From NCBI GenBank assembly GCA_949825025.1, contig OX463780.1, forward strand, positions 27,246,118 through 27,310,117: a DNA stretch of 64,000 nt, written 5' to 3'. Each line of letters starts with the position of its first letter. Positions within the stretch are counted from its first letter, which is position 1. This stretch comes from Siphlonurus alternatus. Its lineage: Eukaryota; Arthropoda; Insecta; Ephemeroptera; Siphlonuridae. Positions 1 to 14,500 of the stretch are shown piece by piece. The position numbers and the translations under genes were made by a program. The notes under the pieces are model-generated. The model was not told where the DNA came from, did not search any database, and saw only the letters and a list, made by a program, of their open reading frames with translations.

Positions 1-1291
1 GATTTACTTGTTAGGAGAGAAAAGGAAAGTGATATATCCTCATTTTTTATGTATTGAATTAGTATCAGATCTGTGTTTGAAACAAAATTCACGGATATAC
101 ACTTTGCTTAACAAAAAGGTTAAAATCATAGCCTGCGTGCAAGCTTTAAATGTTTAACTTTTTGTAGAACAAAGTGTACAAACAACCGCTTTGAGATAAA
201 ATCCATTAATGCCTGAGATTCAACAACCATCCAGCGCCATAGTTGGATTCGAAAGTAAATTTAGTATTTGTAAAGGTTAATTTTTTATATGCTTTAAAGA
301 AAACTACCTGCATTACAATACATATAATAATATACGCTGGTGATATTACTACTTTTTTATTTCAATATTACCAGAACATAATATATAAGATAATATAAGG
401 TATTCCTATCGCATATCTACTTATTTGGTTTTGAAACAAACAGAACTATAACTGCTGCAGCTCAAGATAATTTTCACAATTAATAGTCTGAAAGTCGTAC
501 ATTTCAAGTTTATTCTGCAAGTATAACTTTAATATTTGAATTTGAAAAATGTAATTAATTCCTTGAAGTCTCAATATTTTGAAAAATTATACAGTATTAT
601 TTCCGTTATGTGCCCAGCATACAATACTTTCAAACCCAATACCTTGTTAAATTATCCAGAAATAGCACCATGTTTCAAAATGTTGGATCAGTTTAATATT
701 CGGCTAGAAGTGCAAACATACGATCGTATGATATCGTAAAATGTCAAAAAGATATAACTATATAATGCATAATGCTATTTGAAATTTATAATCTCAGGGA
801 ATATTATATTATACAGATTTCCTCATTTATTTTTGCATTTCCTCTTAAACACCTTTAAACAACTGGATTGTTACTCTTGCTCTTTGTATATGTCATCACA
901 TCACCAATTTTTTAACTGTCAACTGAGAAACTGATACAATAATCTTTCCATCCCTAAATTGTAAATGTGAACCCGAACCTATTTTTAGATCCAGGCACGT
1001 AGAGGTTGACAGTGAGACGAGTAGACTTTATATACACTTCGCTGATGTGCTTGTCAGCAGATGTTTTGTTTCATCCTCTTTGTATTTACCTCGATTAAAG
1101 CTATAGCCTTAAAAAAATTGTCTGGATATGTAATTCTAGAAATGTTTACAGTATAAAGTTTAATAAAAACAAAACACTAATGGGTCTATTGTAGTTAAAA
1201 ATTCAAAAGCCCTTGAGTAGCCGGTCATCGTAACTTGAGAAAGTGTCCCAGAAAAGATGACGATGATTATAAGAAAGAACTGTCCTTTGAA
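1..1291. other. AT-rich sequence, no gene seen
   Basis: A 67-codon open frame at 536-739 has no recognisable motif or splice context and is probably chance. Confidence 0.5.
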
Positions 1292-1652
1292 TAGACAATA
1301 ATGGTCGCATCTTTTTTATTTCGTAATTAGAAAATATACATAAAATTATGCTTTTCTGAATTTTTTCAGATTTTTTGGAGTGCGGTAACTAATTTTAAAA
1401 AAAATATATTTAAAAAATCTGAATTAAGGTGGTACAACCTGATGGGACAACCGTGACGTCATCAATAGCCAATTACAGTACAAAAAATGACGTCACGGTT
1501 GTCCCATCAGGTGTACCACCCTAATTCAGATATTTTAAATATTTTTTTAAAATTAGTTCCCGCACTCCAATATATCTAAAAATATTCAGAAAAGCATAAT
1601 TTGAGGTAGATTTTCTAATTATGAAATAAAAAAATGCAACCATTATTGTCTA
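1292..1652. mobile_element. Palindromic MITE (TAGACAATAATGG family), copy 1
   Basis: Long inverted arms end TAGACAATAATGG / CCATTATTGTCTA, compatible with TA target duplication. The centre holds two TGACGTCA octamers (1454 and 1488). Confidence 0.88.
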
Positions 1653-4600
1653 AATTGTTGTATAATGACTACAATATATTAATGCATCGATTAATGTGAT
1701 ATTTTTCAATAAAGTAACTACATCATGTACTGTACCTCCATGTTGACAGTGCCTTGGACAGATCATGGCAGCTCAAGCTGGCAAACATGATGACGTCATA
1801 AGAGATCGTGACTCATCCCCGAGTAGGCAATCTGGTGTCAGGTCACGACAAGTGAAAATTGCTGTCAAAGTACGTGTCTTTTAAGTCCTATGATCTAATT
1901 ATCACAGCCTTACCACAACGAAGCATTTCGTCACCTCACATTTGAAGCTTGGAGGACCTTAAATAACATGACTCTCAAAAACTAATTTTATCTCAATGTA
2001 CTTATAAAGTTCATAGATAGTTCTGAAATTTGTAACTTTAATTATGAGGTGATGGTTTATTTAACTTATTCTACGCAGTTCTAGCAGCCTGTGTTTCAAA
2101 AGTTACGTTGTTTTATTGTGTAAATATTTAATTAATAATTAATGAAATAACAACCATTTCAAACTTATCTTTTATGTTTCTCATGATGATGTAATTGCAC
2201 AACCAAATAATGCCACCAAAATTTTTTAAAGTGTAGTTATGCATGCAATTTTAGGAGATTAAAAGAGCACTCAGTCTAGTTACTATCAAAAAGTTTAAAT
2301 TCACTACGCCTGCATAGACTGTGTGGTTAACTTTTAATTAGAGCAGTGGTAAAGATTGTGGTGTCCCAATTATTGCATGATATAATTGGAATACATCGAT
2401 ACCCCCATAAATACACAATCAGAAAATAATAAATTATTTGATGATCCAATGTTCCCTGGTCAGAAGATTCACTTGATTATTGATTAATTTGCAAATTGTC
2501 CTCTTGTCCATGGTATACTGGCGCTTATATAAGTTCTAAAAAAAAAATATATATATATTTTTATTATTTTAGAAGGCTAAAGGAAATATTAAAAAGTGTT
2601 ACAATATAATACCCACAATCATTATAAATCTAGGTTATATAAATTTGGGGTGTACCGCTATGTATTTAAAACCAAAGTGCACCTCATTGATATAACATGA
2701 TATTATGATGATAGGTATAAAAATGTATGAGCAGATGAGCACTGTCAATACTGCATGGTATATAATAATATATAAATATAGAAAAGGAGAGAAAATAAAA
2801 ACAAATAAACAAATAATTTTGCATCGTTTGTAAATGTACTAAATTTATTAATTTTTAAGAATTTAAAACGAATTAAAAAGTATATACATTTTGGAAGCGA
2901 TCACACAGCGTGTTTTTCTAATTAATCTGTACCGCGCGTTAGAAGGTACAAAGATTTACCTTCTTCTTAAATTGATTCAATTCGCTTTGTGAATAGTTAC
3001 CAACTTAAATTGAATGAGTTGAAGAAACATATTATGAAATATTCATGTAATAAATTATAATATCATTATTATATTTCATTAATTCAATCAAAAAATTCAA
3101 TTTTAAAAAAAAGTATAAAATGTTTTTAAAAACAAACTGATAGTAGGTGTATTCGTAAATGCACACTTGATTCATGAATCAATAATTAGATAAACCTTCA
3201 TGTACAGAGATCATGAGAATCGTTAAATAATTTATTATTTTCTGATTGTGTATTTACGAATAGACACAAAATTAACATAATTTTTACAATATTTTTATAA
3301 CTTGAATTTGCTGGAAAATTATGTACTAAAATTTTATAACTTCAATAATTTTCTCTCATGTTGATTGTTTTCACGCGATGAGATCATAAATTGCAAAGAG
3401 ATTGATGTGACAGCTTGTGGTGACGTGTGACCCTGATGATGGAACATCGATCAATTGCACACGCGAGCTGAAAACACGAGGAGGCGTCCACGTGCTATCT
3501 AATTTGAGAGATGTTATTTGTAATAACTAGTTGCTAATTATGTCAGGTATTTTTCAAAAAAATTAAGAATAACAATAACAATGTTTTATATTTATACATT
3601 ATTTAATGAATGTTTTTATTATATATTTTATTTTATAATTCAGAGATTGAGGACCTTGAGCAAAATTGAACTTTTAAATACTGTGACACTTATAGTAGAG
3701 TAAAAATAACTGAAAATATTTAATTTCTCATTTCATTATTGCTGTAATTAAATTTGAGTTCTTTTAGTCACAAAAATAAAAATCATTGACTTAAATCTTT
3801 ACTTAAATTATTTATAATATAACTTGCAGGGAGTTCTAAAATCGAGTTGCAGTTTTGTAAAGAAATATTTAATAATAATAATAATAATTTAATAATATTA
3901 TTAAGAAAGAAATTTAAGTGATATTGCTGCTTCTTTCTATACATATATTTTTTAAATAGCGAGAGCAAATGCATTATATAGGTCCTGTGTAAATCATTTG
4001 AATATTATTTAGATTTGACCACGACAAAAATGTATAAAAAATTAAAAAATAATTATTTTTCTAAATTATATGTTTACTGGAGATATCGCAAAGATTTTTT
4101 TTTTGTCTACTCTAACAATTTTTGTGCTTATTTTTAAATGTATATACACTATTATTTTAATTATTATAGAAGAAATATAAAGAATTAAACAACTTAAATT
4201 ATTTTTTATGCTGAATAAACTTTATAACACGTATACAAACAAAGTGACACAAGCAAAACTGACAAACTATTACATAATTATTTTGTTTAAAAAAAATATA
4301 TCCTTTTTTAATTTTGAATTTTAATAACAATATATTTATATAATAATATTATATATAACTCTTTAGTAATATTTCGTACTTCAACTTTTCTATGCAGTTG
4401 CGTCATAAAATAGACTCTATTTACTGTCTTAATTAAAGCTAACGTATGATGCAAGTGATGATAAAATAATATTCTTTACCCTCAATATGAGTTTAAAATT
4501 TAATAAAACGATAACAAGCATGCAATTTCCTTCATGAAGGGTGAATTTCACGCTCTACTTCTCTACTTGGTTATGGTGAGAAAAACTACTATTCAAATGT

Positions 4601-5019
4601 CTTGCCAAGTGTGCTGAATATGAGTACAATGCAGTAGATGCACTAACGTCAGTGAGTGCATTAAATAATCAGATTTAATTGATTTGAATAGATTTACAGC
4701 AAGGAGGGATTCAAAGGAGGAGGGGAGAGGAAGATTTGAATTAAAAAATTACTGATCTGCAGGCATTCTTCATTTTATGATTTCAGTTAAATTGTACAAG
4801 TAGACCTATATTTTCTTTATTGCAATAACGTGTATTAAAAGAATGAAAAATGAATTTTTATTTTAAAGCAATTTTTATTGTTTAAAAGAAGCACATCCAA
4901 ATCAAATCATAAATTAATAATACATTAATAAATATAATATTAATAATAGTATTATTAAGTTTGCTAATACATGTTATGTAATATATATAAATGTATTATA
5001 ACCTAAACATATTAGCATT
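1653..5019. other. AT-rich intergenic sequence
   Basis: Apart from the MITE at 3144-3268 and its fragment near 2401-2450, I see only AT-rich sequence with short homopolymers. One isolated TGACGTCA lies at 1791. Confidence 0.5.
3144..3268. mobile_element. Diverged hairpin MITE, same family as 17801-17925
   Basis: Ends read AGGTGTATTCGTAAAT and ATTTACGAATAGACAC; the interior keeps TCTGATTGTGTATTT. Confidence 0.7.
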
Positions 5020-5302
5020 AACAGTGTTAATAACATGCACAATGAATTTATTTAATAAGCGAAGCAAATTATTGATAATGTCAAACAATGTTACACTTAC
5101 AGAATAATCACCACGTTTCTTCTTCAAGGAATTTACAATAGCCAACGTTGGTGTGAATGATGACAACTTGTGTTGTGGTTGGAAAAATTTAACAGTAATA
5201 AATCAACCATCCCGTTTTTGGTGTAAAATTAAATTTAACTTCATTAATATAAATCTGAAGCTATCCCCTATTTTTTTCTTTAAGGAGATTGTAGTTGTTA
5301 AA
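5020..5302 (-). other. Probable 3' UTR/flank of gene A, conserved in the duplicate
   Basis: The stretch around 5020-5290 aligns by eye with 24465-24735, downstream of the decayed copy, through shared blocks such as TTATTGATAATGTCAAA and CTTTAAGG-GATTG. A minus-strand AATAAA at 5052-5047 could be the polyadenylation signal, but it is not kept in the duplicate. Confidence 0.5.
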
Positions 5303-5538
5303 TTAATGGACGACGGGTTTTGCCTCCAGGTTGATGAAGGTCATTGGGTTGTAAGCCTCGTGTTCTTTCCCCTCCATCTGAGGCTGAGGCTGGGGCTGGG
5401 TATGGGGCTGGGGCAGGGTGTTTGTGGAGGCCAGCGGGTTGTAGAACTGCGTATGCGTGTACCTCGACTCGCCATGATGTTCGCGGCCAATCTGCTTGAA
5501 GGCCGCGATTACAACGATCCAACAGTATATGGCGAAAC
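5303..5538 (-). CDS. Gene A terminal coding exon 5
   Basis: The acceptor TTTTGTTCTAG opens the exon in phase 1. It completes membrane span 4 ([10 protein letters not shown]) and a polar C-terminal tail with repeated Gln-Pro pairs, ending at TAA (5305-5303). Plus-strand open frames over this exon are shadows. Confidence 0.75.
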
Positions 5539-8500
5539 CTAGAACAAAATATAAATTATAGATCTGATGTAAGATTGAATTCAAGAGTCTAAATTCTGGT
5601 GTTATTAATATAATTAAAAAATTACCCCAAGTTTTTCTGTTATGACTGTATATTGTAAAAACAAAATTGTAGCTCTGTGAGAATCTTGTTTCCTTGTTAT
5701 AGTGTTACATAAAGTTTGTAAACTTAGGCTAGAAAAATCTATTAAAATGCAAACATGAAAGTAGTACATAAATGTCTAAAGCACATTTTGATGTATCTGA
5801 AAGTTAAAACAGACTTTTTAACAAAATTTGAATAAAATTTAAAACAAAATACTTATTAATTAAAGTAAAAACGTAAAAACTCTTTGTTTAATTTAAATTA
5901 TTAAAAATAAACAAATAAATCCAAGTGCTTTTACTTCTAATTTTTTCAAAAGGTATAATACCTATTTATAACAATAACAAGGATTACGAGGATTTACCCG
6001 ATTTAAATGTAAGCTCATAATATACTCATTACTGAAAATAGGAAACATCAAGTTTTGTACGGTTACTACGGTTACTTATTATTTATTGTATATTTTGTCT
6101 TACCGTAGATAAGGACGACGCAGAGAATACCGAAAAAAATGGCGATGGGTTGTGTCAGGAAAATGACGACGGAGATACATATACATACAGAAGCCACGAG
6201 CAGATTCAGTCCATAGATGATTATCCACGGTAGCATTAGCATACGACGTCGCTGCACACACATCATATCATTGAATTTATACTGCATGTGTGTCTCGGCC
6301 AGAAGTGAATCAAGAGTTGAGGTGATGGGGACGAGTGCCAATCTCCCAAAATGACCCAAAATAATTTTTATTACATTTATTATAAGCCTCCGTCATTATC
6401 CTTGAATTTTATTTATCTGAAACTTTTGTGTTTGGGCTCATTTTTGGTGCCATTTCCACCCCAACTTTTGTTTATGTACATTGTTGTTTTGTATATATGG
6501 GCAAAATAATAAATAAATTACGGAAAAGAAATAAAATCCTCATGAAAAGCAATCTGTCCAATCTAGGTCAGTCCTTATATATATTATTATTTATTATACA
6601 TTTGAATCCCGTCCACAATAGATTTTCATTATTCAAATCTAAATAATATTATATTAAATAATGTAAATTCAAATACATGTATAATATATATAGATTAATT
6701 TTACTTAGAAACTCTCCTACCTTGATAGTCCCCACGAGGAACATGATGTTGATGCTCATATCGAGGAGAAGAATGCCCACAATAAGCAGCATATGATTGT
6801 TCACGACTGAAACAGGCGCGAATTATATATAAGATAAAATCTCAAAAAAAGTAGAAACTCTGCTATTATAGACACGAATTAGTCTCTCTATATTGAGTTT
6901 AATAATTAGTTATATATAATATACGTGTCAAATATAGATAGCAATGAACATATATTTTTTATTACATAATAAATAATATATTAATATCATTATACAGTAT
7001 ATATCTATTATATATAAACAAATGGAGGGCCTTGAATTACTATGATTAATTTTATTTTTGAACTCTCTCATAACAGAGGTACGGTCTGGCCTACCGATCC
7101 ACCGAGCATGGGTCGGTAGGCCGCGGCAAAAGTGGGCCGCCGGGGCAAATGTGGGCCGCCGGTCAGAAAGAAAAAAAAGGGCAAAAGGGAGAAAAGAAAA
7201 GACGGAGAAAAAAAAAGAGGGAAATAAAAAGAAAATGACAACAAAAACCAATGGAATTATAGAGTAATATCTCTTACATAAATTGATCAAGGAATTAGAG
7301 GGAATGAAAGTGCATGCATCAGCTTTATTTGTGGCATGAAGAAGACAATCACTACGTTTACATGACGGTGTTTAATACGTATTCGTCGACGACGGATAAT
7401 GTTATTCTTATGAGGCATCGTCAACGAATACGCATTAAACATCGTCATGTAAACGTAGTGATTAATATGTACTGCAGTAGTCTAGCCCAGGTGTAAATTA
7501 TTTCCGCGATCTTTTAAATTACGTTTCTAAATTAATATTCCGTCTTAAATCATATTATAATCAGAGCTTTCTTAGGGCTCTGGTCTTATATATTTTATGA
7601 AAGCATATCATGCATTTAAAATCAAGCGCTATATGAAATAATTATATAAGATAAAAAAATTATCCGTGTGATTGAGATTTATGAATCGTATTTTGTACAT
7701 TTTTTTTCTTTTTTTTTTTAATACTTTTTTTTTATTCATAAAAGACAAGATTATGTACACTTTACATAAATTTACACCAAAAATTAAAAAAATAAATATA
7801 TATTTATATTTTTTTTTCTTAATACAGAATTGTTTGACCCTAATATTGATCTATAATCTAAATTTACAATTTACAGCAAAAAAGAGGAACTTTGTTTAAC
7901 AGATTAACAATAGCATATACCCGATAGCTTATAGCTGCGAGTACTCGACCTCAGACTTACCAAAACTAAAACAAAAAAGGTGATCCTGCAGGCTCTGCAT
8001 GCATCACAATTTAATAATTTATACAAAATATGATTCTGAATAAAACAACATTAAAATTATTTATTTATTTATTTTCCTGGTTAGGTTGATTTTTTTAACT
8101 ATATATAGCTGCTGGCGTATTTAATTTGACGTATTTCTAATCATCATCACTAATTAATTTTCAATTGAAAGATGAATAAAAACATTTATAACAGCAAGGA
8201 AATTGTGCTACGTGGGTCTTGCATGAAATGAAGTTCAAAAATTAATTTAATAATAAATAAAATTAACTGTTGCTTACAACTTACAATCAAATACTTCATA
8301 TCAGTAAATAAAAAATTCTCAGTAAAATACTATGCAATTATCTTGAAAAAAGTATACAAAATAAGCAATTTAAAATATAAAAAAACATGAACTTAAGTAA
8401 AGTAATGGAGAAAGAAATTAAACATTCTCAGTTTGCTTGAAAAGTCCTTTCTCAAACTCCTAATAAATTTATTAATTAACATTGTATTTATTTGGAATCC

Positions 8501-11500
8501 AAAATCCTTACATATTTCTCCAGTGAACAATTTACCTATATACACAAATCTCGAATATCTCGAGCTATCGAAGGTATAATTCTGCTATTTTTTCCCCCTC
8601 CTCCATATATGCTGGTATACTTCCAAGTCCAGGAAGTATTTTTAAATTAATTTAATGCAATTAAGTGCGGCCAAACTATTTGTTGATTGGCTTTTAAAAA
8701 TCAAGAATTCATAATTATAATTTATGCAACAATATGACACAAAATTTAAAATTTAAGCAATTATAGTTAATATGCGCGCAAAACATCTCGGCACAATGAG
8801 AGACCTACTTATTTCTTCACGTGGTATCAAAATATATTTGTCTGCATATATGATACAACAAAACTAGCTAAAAACCACTGCTTCCATTAAATTTTACAAT
8901 TAAGAAATATGGTGCAAAACACACGGTATCCAGCATCCAGCTACATGCAATCCTAAAAACAGACTATCATGCGCGCGCACTTTACTTTCAACATGTAATT
9001 AAAGCATTGAAAAAAGAGTTTCTGAAGAAATGAAAATCGCTGCTGACAATCTATAATATCTCGCCGCGCTCTTAATCGCAAACCAAAAATAATAATAATA
9101 AAATTCTTGTACTTACCGGGATGTCCATGGACTGCAATGAGCTCGAATGAGGCGAACTTACCTAATTGTCAAAATTTAAAGGTCGTGCACATCAAAAACA
9201 CATTTCCTTGCAAAATCAATACATATAAGCCCTAACTTTAACTCTTAAACAGTTTATTTGAACATTTGGTAGGTGGCAGCACCTGAGAGCTTAACTACAA
9301 TATTTTCACTGCTCCGTAATTTTTAAAGATTAACCTTTTTGTCTATCATTTAATTAAAAAGAAAGTCTGTTCATCGGAAAGTTGAAGTTTTTTTCTATTA
9401 AGTGATACATTACTACTAAGTGTCCTGTGCATTGAACTTTAAATATAAAGGTGTGATAAATATTATCTTGAGAACAACATCATGACGGACCTACGCTCCA
9501 TGCGTGCTACACCTCAGTTCTGCTCTCCGCTCGTACCACACTGGCCGCCACCTGCTAGAACTACACCGGAGGTTTTTAACTCACAATTTATTAATTATGA
9601 TAAAAATAATTCTGATATACATATGTCCAATGAAAGCCTATCAAATGATCTGACTGTACATCCAATGTACAAATTAATTCAACATAATATTAAGGACTTA
9701 TTTACTGACTTTAGAGAAGAAATTAAATGCACTATTAAATTAATGTTAAATGAAAGAAATGGAATTTCTTCTGCAAATAACTTTAATAATGAGGGAAATT
9801 CAAATCATCAATGTCATATACAAACAGCTGATTATGACAGGTCACCAGTTCAATTCTCGCGACCTTGGAGGACGGCTGGTTACACAAAACAACGCCCACC
9901 TCAGCCGACGTCGTTCACTAGAGTGCCACAGCAGCAGCAGCAATCACGCCAGCAGCAGCAGCAACAATCTGAGCAATCACGCCAGCAGCAGACACGCCGG
10001 CAGCACGTTGTAAGTCAGTATCAACCTCGTCGCCCGCTCCAACACCAACCGAGCGCTCAGCGACCGCACCCTACCCAGCTGCCGCGCCAAAGCCAGGGTG
10101 CCCAATTGCGCCCCCCAAGACCTCCTTATAATCCGTGGGGTGCGACAGTACCAACATCAAACTCATTTTCAGTACTACAACATATTAATAATGAGTCTTT
10201 TCCGACTTTACATCAGAAAAATACCAATAACAATAATATAAAAAGAAAACATCAAAATTTCCGTTTCATTGAAAAGAAAGGAAATTTGTTTGACGCACCA
10301 CCAGGCACATCCTACGCCCACTGCGTTGATAAAACATTTAAACAAGGACGTGGAGTTGCAACTCAATTTAAAAAAAAACATGGACAAACCCCTTTTTTAA
10401 AGAGTCAACTCAAAAATACTGGTGAAGTAGCTGTTTTACCTTCAGATGACAGTTTTATTTTCTACTTAGTTACTAAATCTGTCCATAACAGCTATCCTGA
10501 CCACTCAAGTATACTACTTGCATTAAAAAATTTAAGAAATATCTGTGAGATTTTAAGTATAAAAAAACTCGCAATTCCTCGTTTAGCATGTGGCAGAGAC
10601 GGTTTCAACTGGTCTACTATAAAACAAGACATTATTTCAGTGTTCAAAGATCTTGACATTGAAATTGTTGCTTATTATGGATGGAAGACATTAGCAAAGA
10701 AAGTTGCAAGTAATGATGATGAAACAGCTGTTAAAGAACTCTTTGAGGAATCAGCCCAATCTACTCTAGCAAACGTCATTACCGCTAGGGCCCCTCCTTC
10801 TAATAACCTGGCGGTCCTTGTAAGTTCCGGGCAATGCCAGACCTCTACCTTGCGAGAGAGTACCCGCCCCTCAATTGTCACGCCTGACATAGTGAGGGTG
10901 GAGGGACTGCCAGTGCCAGCCACGAAGGAGCAGATGTCTAATACCCGGGGCGAGAAGTCAGGCCTCGCTCAGGTGAACGACGGTACCACCCCGGGCGAGG
11001 AGTCAGGCCTCGCTTCGGTGAACGACGGTACCACCCCGGGCGAGGAGTCAGGCCTCGCTTCGGTGAACGACGGTACCACCCCGGGCGAGGAGTCAGGCCT
11101 CGCTTCGGTGAACGACGGTACCACCCCGGGCGAGGAGTCAGGCCTCGCTTCGGTGAACGACGGTACCACCCCGGGCGAGGAGTCAGGCCTTGCTCCGGTG
11201 AACGACGGTACCACCCCGGGCGAGGAGTCAGGCCTCGCTTCGGTGAACGACGGTACCACCCCGGGCGAGGAGTCAGGCCTCGTTTCGGTGAACGACGGTA
11301 CCACCCCGGGCGAGGAGTCAGGCCTCGCTCCGGCAAACGACGGTATTGCCCCGAGTGAGGAGTCAAGTCTTGTTTTGGTAAACAATAGTTTGCCTGAATC
11401 AGGACCACCCTTACCAGATCCTGTATGTTCTCTTGAGTTGAATCAAGATATTATAGATCTGAACTCATTACATCCAAGACTCAAAGCTTTTTTACTAACG

Positions 11501-14500
11501 ATTTTAGATAATAAATTCCAATTTACAAATGATCTATTAAAAAATGATGAAACTGCTGCTAAGAAAAGTGCAATTAATTCAGAAAAATCAATTAATGAAA
11601 TTTCATCTGTTGTCTCACCATCCATTATTAGTAAAAATGATACTATTAATGATAATGTTTTGAGTTCAAATGTTGATAATTTTAATCTGGCATCTCAATT
11701 GAAATCCCCCATTAAAAATTCTCAGGAAGATACACAATCTTCCCCTGTGAGATCACGGCTCCGTGCCAGTACACTAAACAGTATCTCCACCAAATTGCCC
11801 AACAAAAAAAAAACTTAATGTTCAGGTTCACTCAGCCCCATGTAATATTAAAATTCTTCAGCTTAACTTACCAGGCCTAAAAAATAAATTACCAAAATTT
11901 GAGTATTTTCTTGAAATGGTTGATTGTGATATAATTATATTATGTGAACATGGGCTGAATGAATCTGAAATTATAACAATAAATTTTAAAAATTTTATGA
12001 TAGTTTCATATTACTGTAGAGATATTCAAAAATGTGGGGGAGTAGTAATTCTATCTCGTAAAGGTTCAAATATAAATGATATTAAAATAAAATCCATTGA
12101 ATCAGTTTTTGAATGCTGCATAGCGAAATTAGTAATTAACAAGACAACAAACATTTATTTTGCTTCTATATATCGCCCACCTAATATATCTAGAGTGATG
12201 AAAAAAATTCAGAATTTTGACAACACAGAAAATAATATAAAACCATTCTTAAAAGAGTTTGAAATGTTATGCAAAAAATTAATTAAATACTGTAAAAATA
12301 ATGATGATTTTTTTATTATTGCGGGTGACGTAAATCTTAATTTATTTATTGATGATGCAAATGTAATTTTATATAAAGATATACTGGACTCATACAAGTT
12401 GGAAATTGTTAATAGTTCCGCTACTAGAGAAACAATGAAAACGGCTACTTTAATTGATCATATTATTAAAAGTACATCTGCTATTAATACTAATTATAAA
12501 ACTGAAAAAACAACTCTGTCGGACCATAACTATACTATAGTCACAATAACATTAAATAACTCGAAGAACATTGATAAAATACAAGAAAAACAATTTTATT
12601 ATAAACGAATATTTGACAAATGCAATTTAGATAATTTTCTGCTCCTATTAATTCGTGAAGAATGGAATGATTTATTAAATCCTGATCTCAATTCAAATGA
12701 GAGATGGTCAAAATTTCTTGAAATTTTTATTTATCATTTCAACGAGGCTTTTCCTGTTGTTAAAAGAAAAATTTCAAGTAACAAAAATAAACCTTCCTGG
12801 ATACTCAATAACCCCCATCTTTACGAACAAGGGATTTCTTTAAAACGCTTACACTATGATGTAAAATTTACTGACCCAAATTTAGAGTCTACTTATAAAA
12901 AAGAAATGAAATCTTATAAACAAAATATGGCCACCGCTAAATTTAAAGAGAATGACCATGAAATAAAAGGAGCTAATAATAAAATTAAAGCTACGTGGAA
13001 TATAATTAATAAAGAATGCAAAACAAAGAAAACAAATGTTAATAATAAGAATAAATATGAATTATGTATAAATAGTGTAACGATTACAGACCCCAAACTA
13101 ATTTGCAATTTATTTAATAATTTTTTTGTCAAGACAATTGAAAATATAATAACAGAAAAATTTCCTTTTAATTATTCTAATACTTTAATTTTTGTCGATT
13201 CTGATAAAAGTAAAACGAAATTAAATTTTAGTTCGATAGACCCGATTTATATTTTAAATCGAATGAAATCCCTTCCTAATAAGTATGCAGCTGGCCCAGA
13301 CGAAATACCATATACTGTTGTAAAATATTGTGCTTCTGTTTTGTCTGTCCCTTTATCTAATTTAATTAACCATTCAATATCAGATGGTATATTTCCTGAT
13401 TGTTTAAAGGATTCTAAGATTTATGCAACTCATAAAAAAGGCCCAACTTTCAATATTGATAATTACAGACCAATATCAAATACATCTGTTTTTGGCAAAT
13501 TATTTGAGAATACATTAGACGATCAAATTACGGATTATCAAACAGAAAATCATTTAATTGCTCCCTGTCAACATGGATTCTTGAAAGACCGTTCTACTGA
13601 TACAGCACTATTTGATCTTTTAAGCCACGTTTATATGGCAATAGATAATAAACTATTTTGCGTTGCAATATTTTTTGATTTATCTAAAGCGTTTGATAGT
13701 CTAAATAAAGATGTCTTATTGAATAAATTTGATAACATGGGAATAGGAGTTTCGAGTCGTAATCTATTAGATTCATATCTAACAAACAGAGAACAATATG
13801 TTGAATTAAATTCAAATTCTAACGGCTATTACATATAAATCAGACAAATTACCGATTACACTTGGAATTCCTCAAGGAGGAAAAATGTCAGCCACATTGT
13901 TTAATACAGGAACAAATGACTTATCAGATCATGTCAAGAATGCGGTATTAGTAAAGTATGCTGATGATATTACAGCTATAATCACAGCAGAAGCCGAAGA
14001 TGAATTAATTCGTAAGATTAAACTTACTATTGAAGAGGTACATACATGGTGTACAAATAATAAGCTAATATTAAATTCAACTAAAACCGAATACATCCAA
14101 TTTCATTCCCCTAGACAAATCCCTTTGAATAGTTATTTGTTGCAATTAGCCGGAAAAACAATTAAAAGAGCAGAGTCTGTTAAGTTTCTTGGTCTACACA
14201 TTAATGAAAGTTTGGATTGGTCTTTACATGTAAATGCGATTTGTAAGAAGATAAATTCGGCCAATTTTATGTTATATACAATCAGGAATCATGTATCTCA
14301 TGAAACCTTGCTAACCATATATTATGCGTATGTTTATCCACATTTGGCATATGGCATAATAAATTGGGGATGTAAATCGGAACTATTGAATCGATGTTTT
14401 GTTTTGCAAAAGAGAGCACTTAGAACGATTTTAAGAATACCAAAAGGACAGTCGTGTGTTTCACATTTTAAGGCTAATAAAATGTTAACTGTCCCTTGCA

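Noticed and set aside
5153..5542. 129-codon plus-strand frame
   Set aside because: Overlaps the antisense of gene A exon 5 and its 3' UTR; no motif.
10938..11408. Two long minus-strand open frames (156 and 138 codons) across the ORF1 minisatellite
   Set aside because: They exist only because the 45-bp unit lacks stops in these frames; the plus strand is the coding strand.
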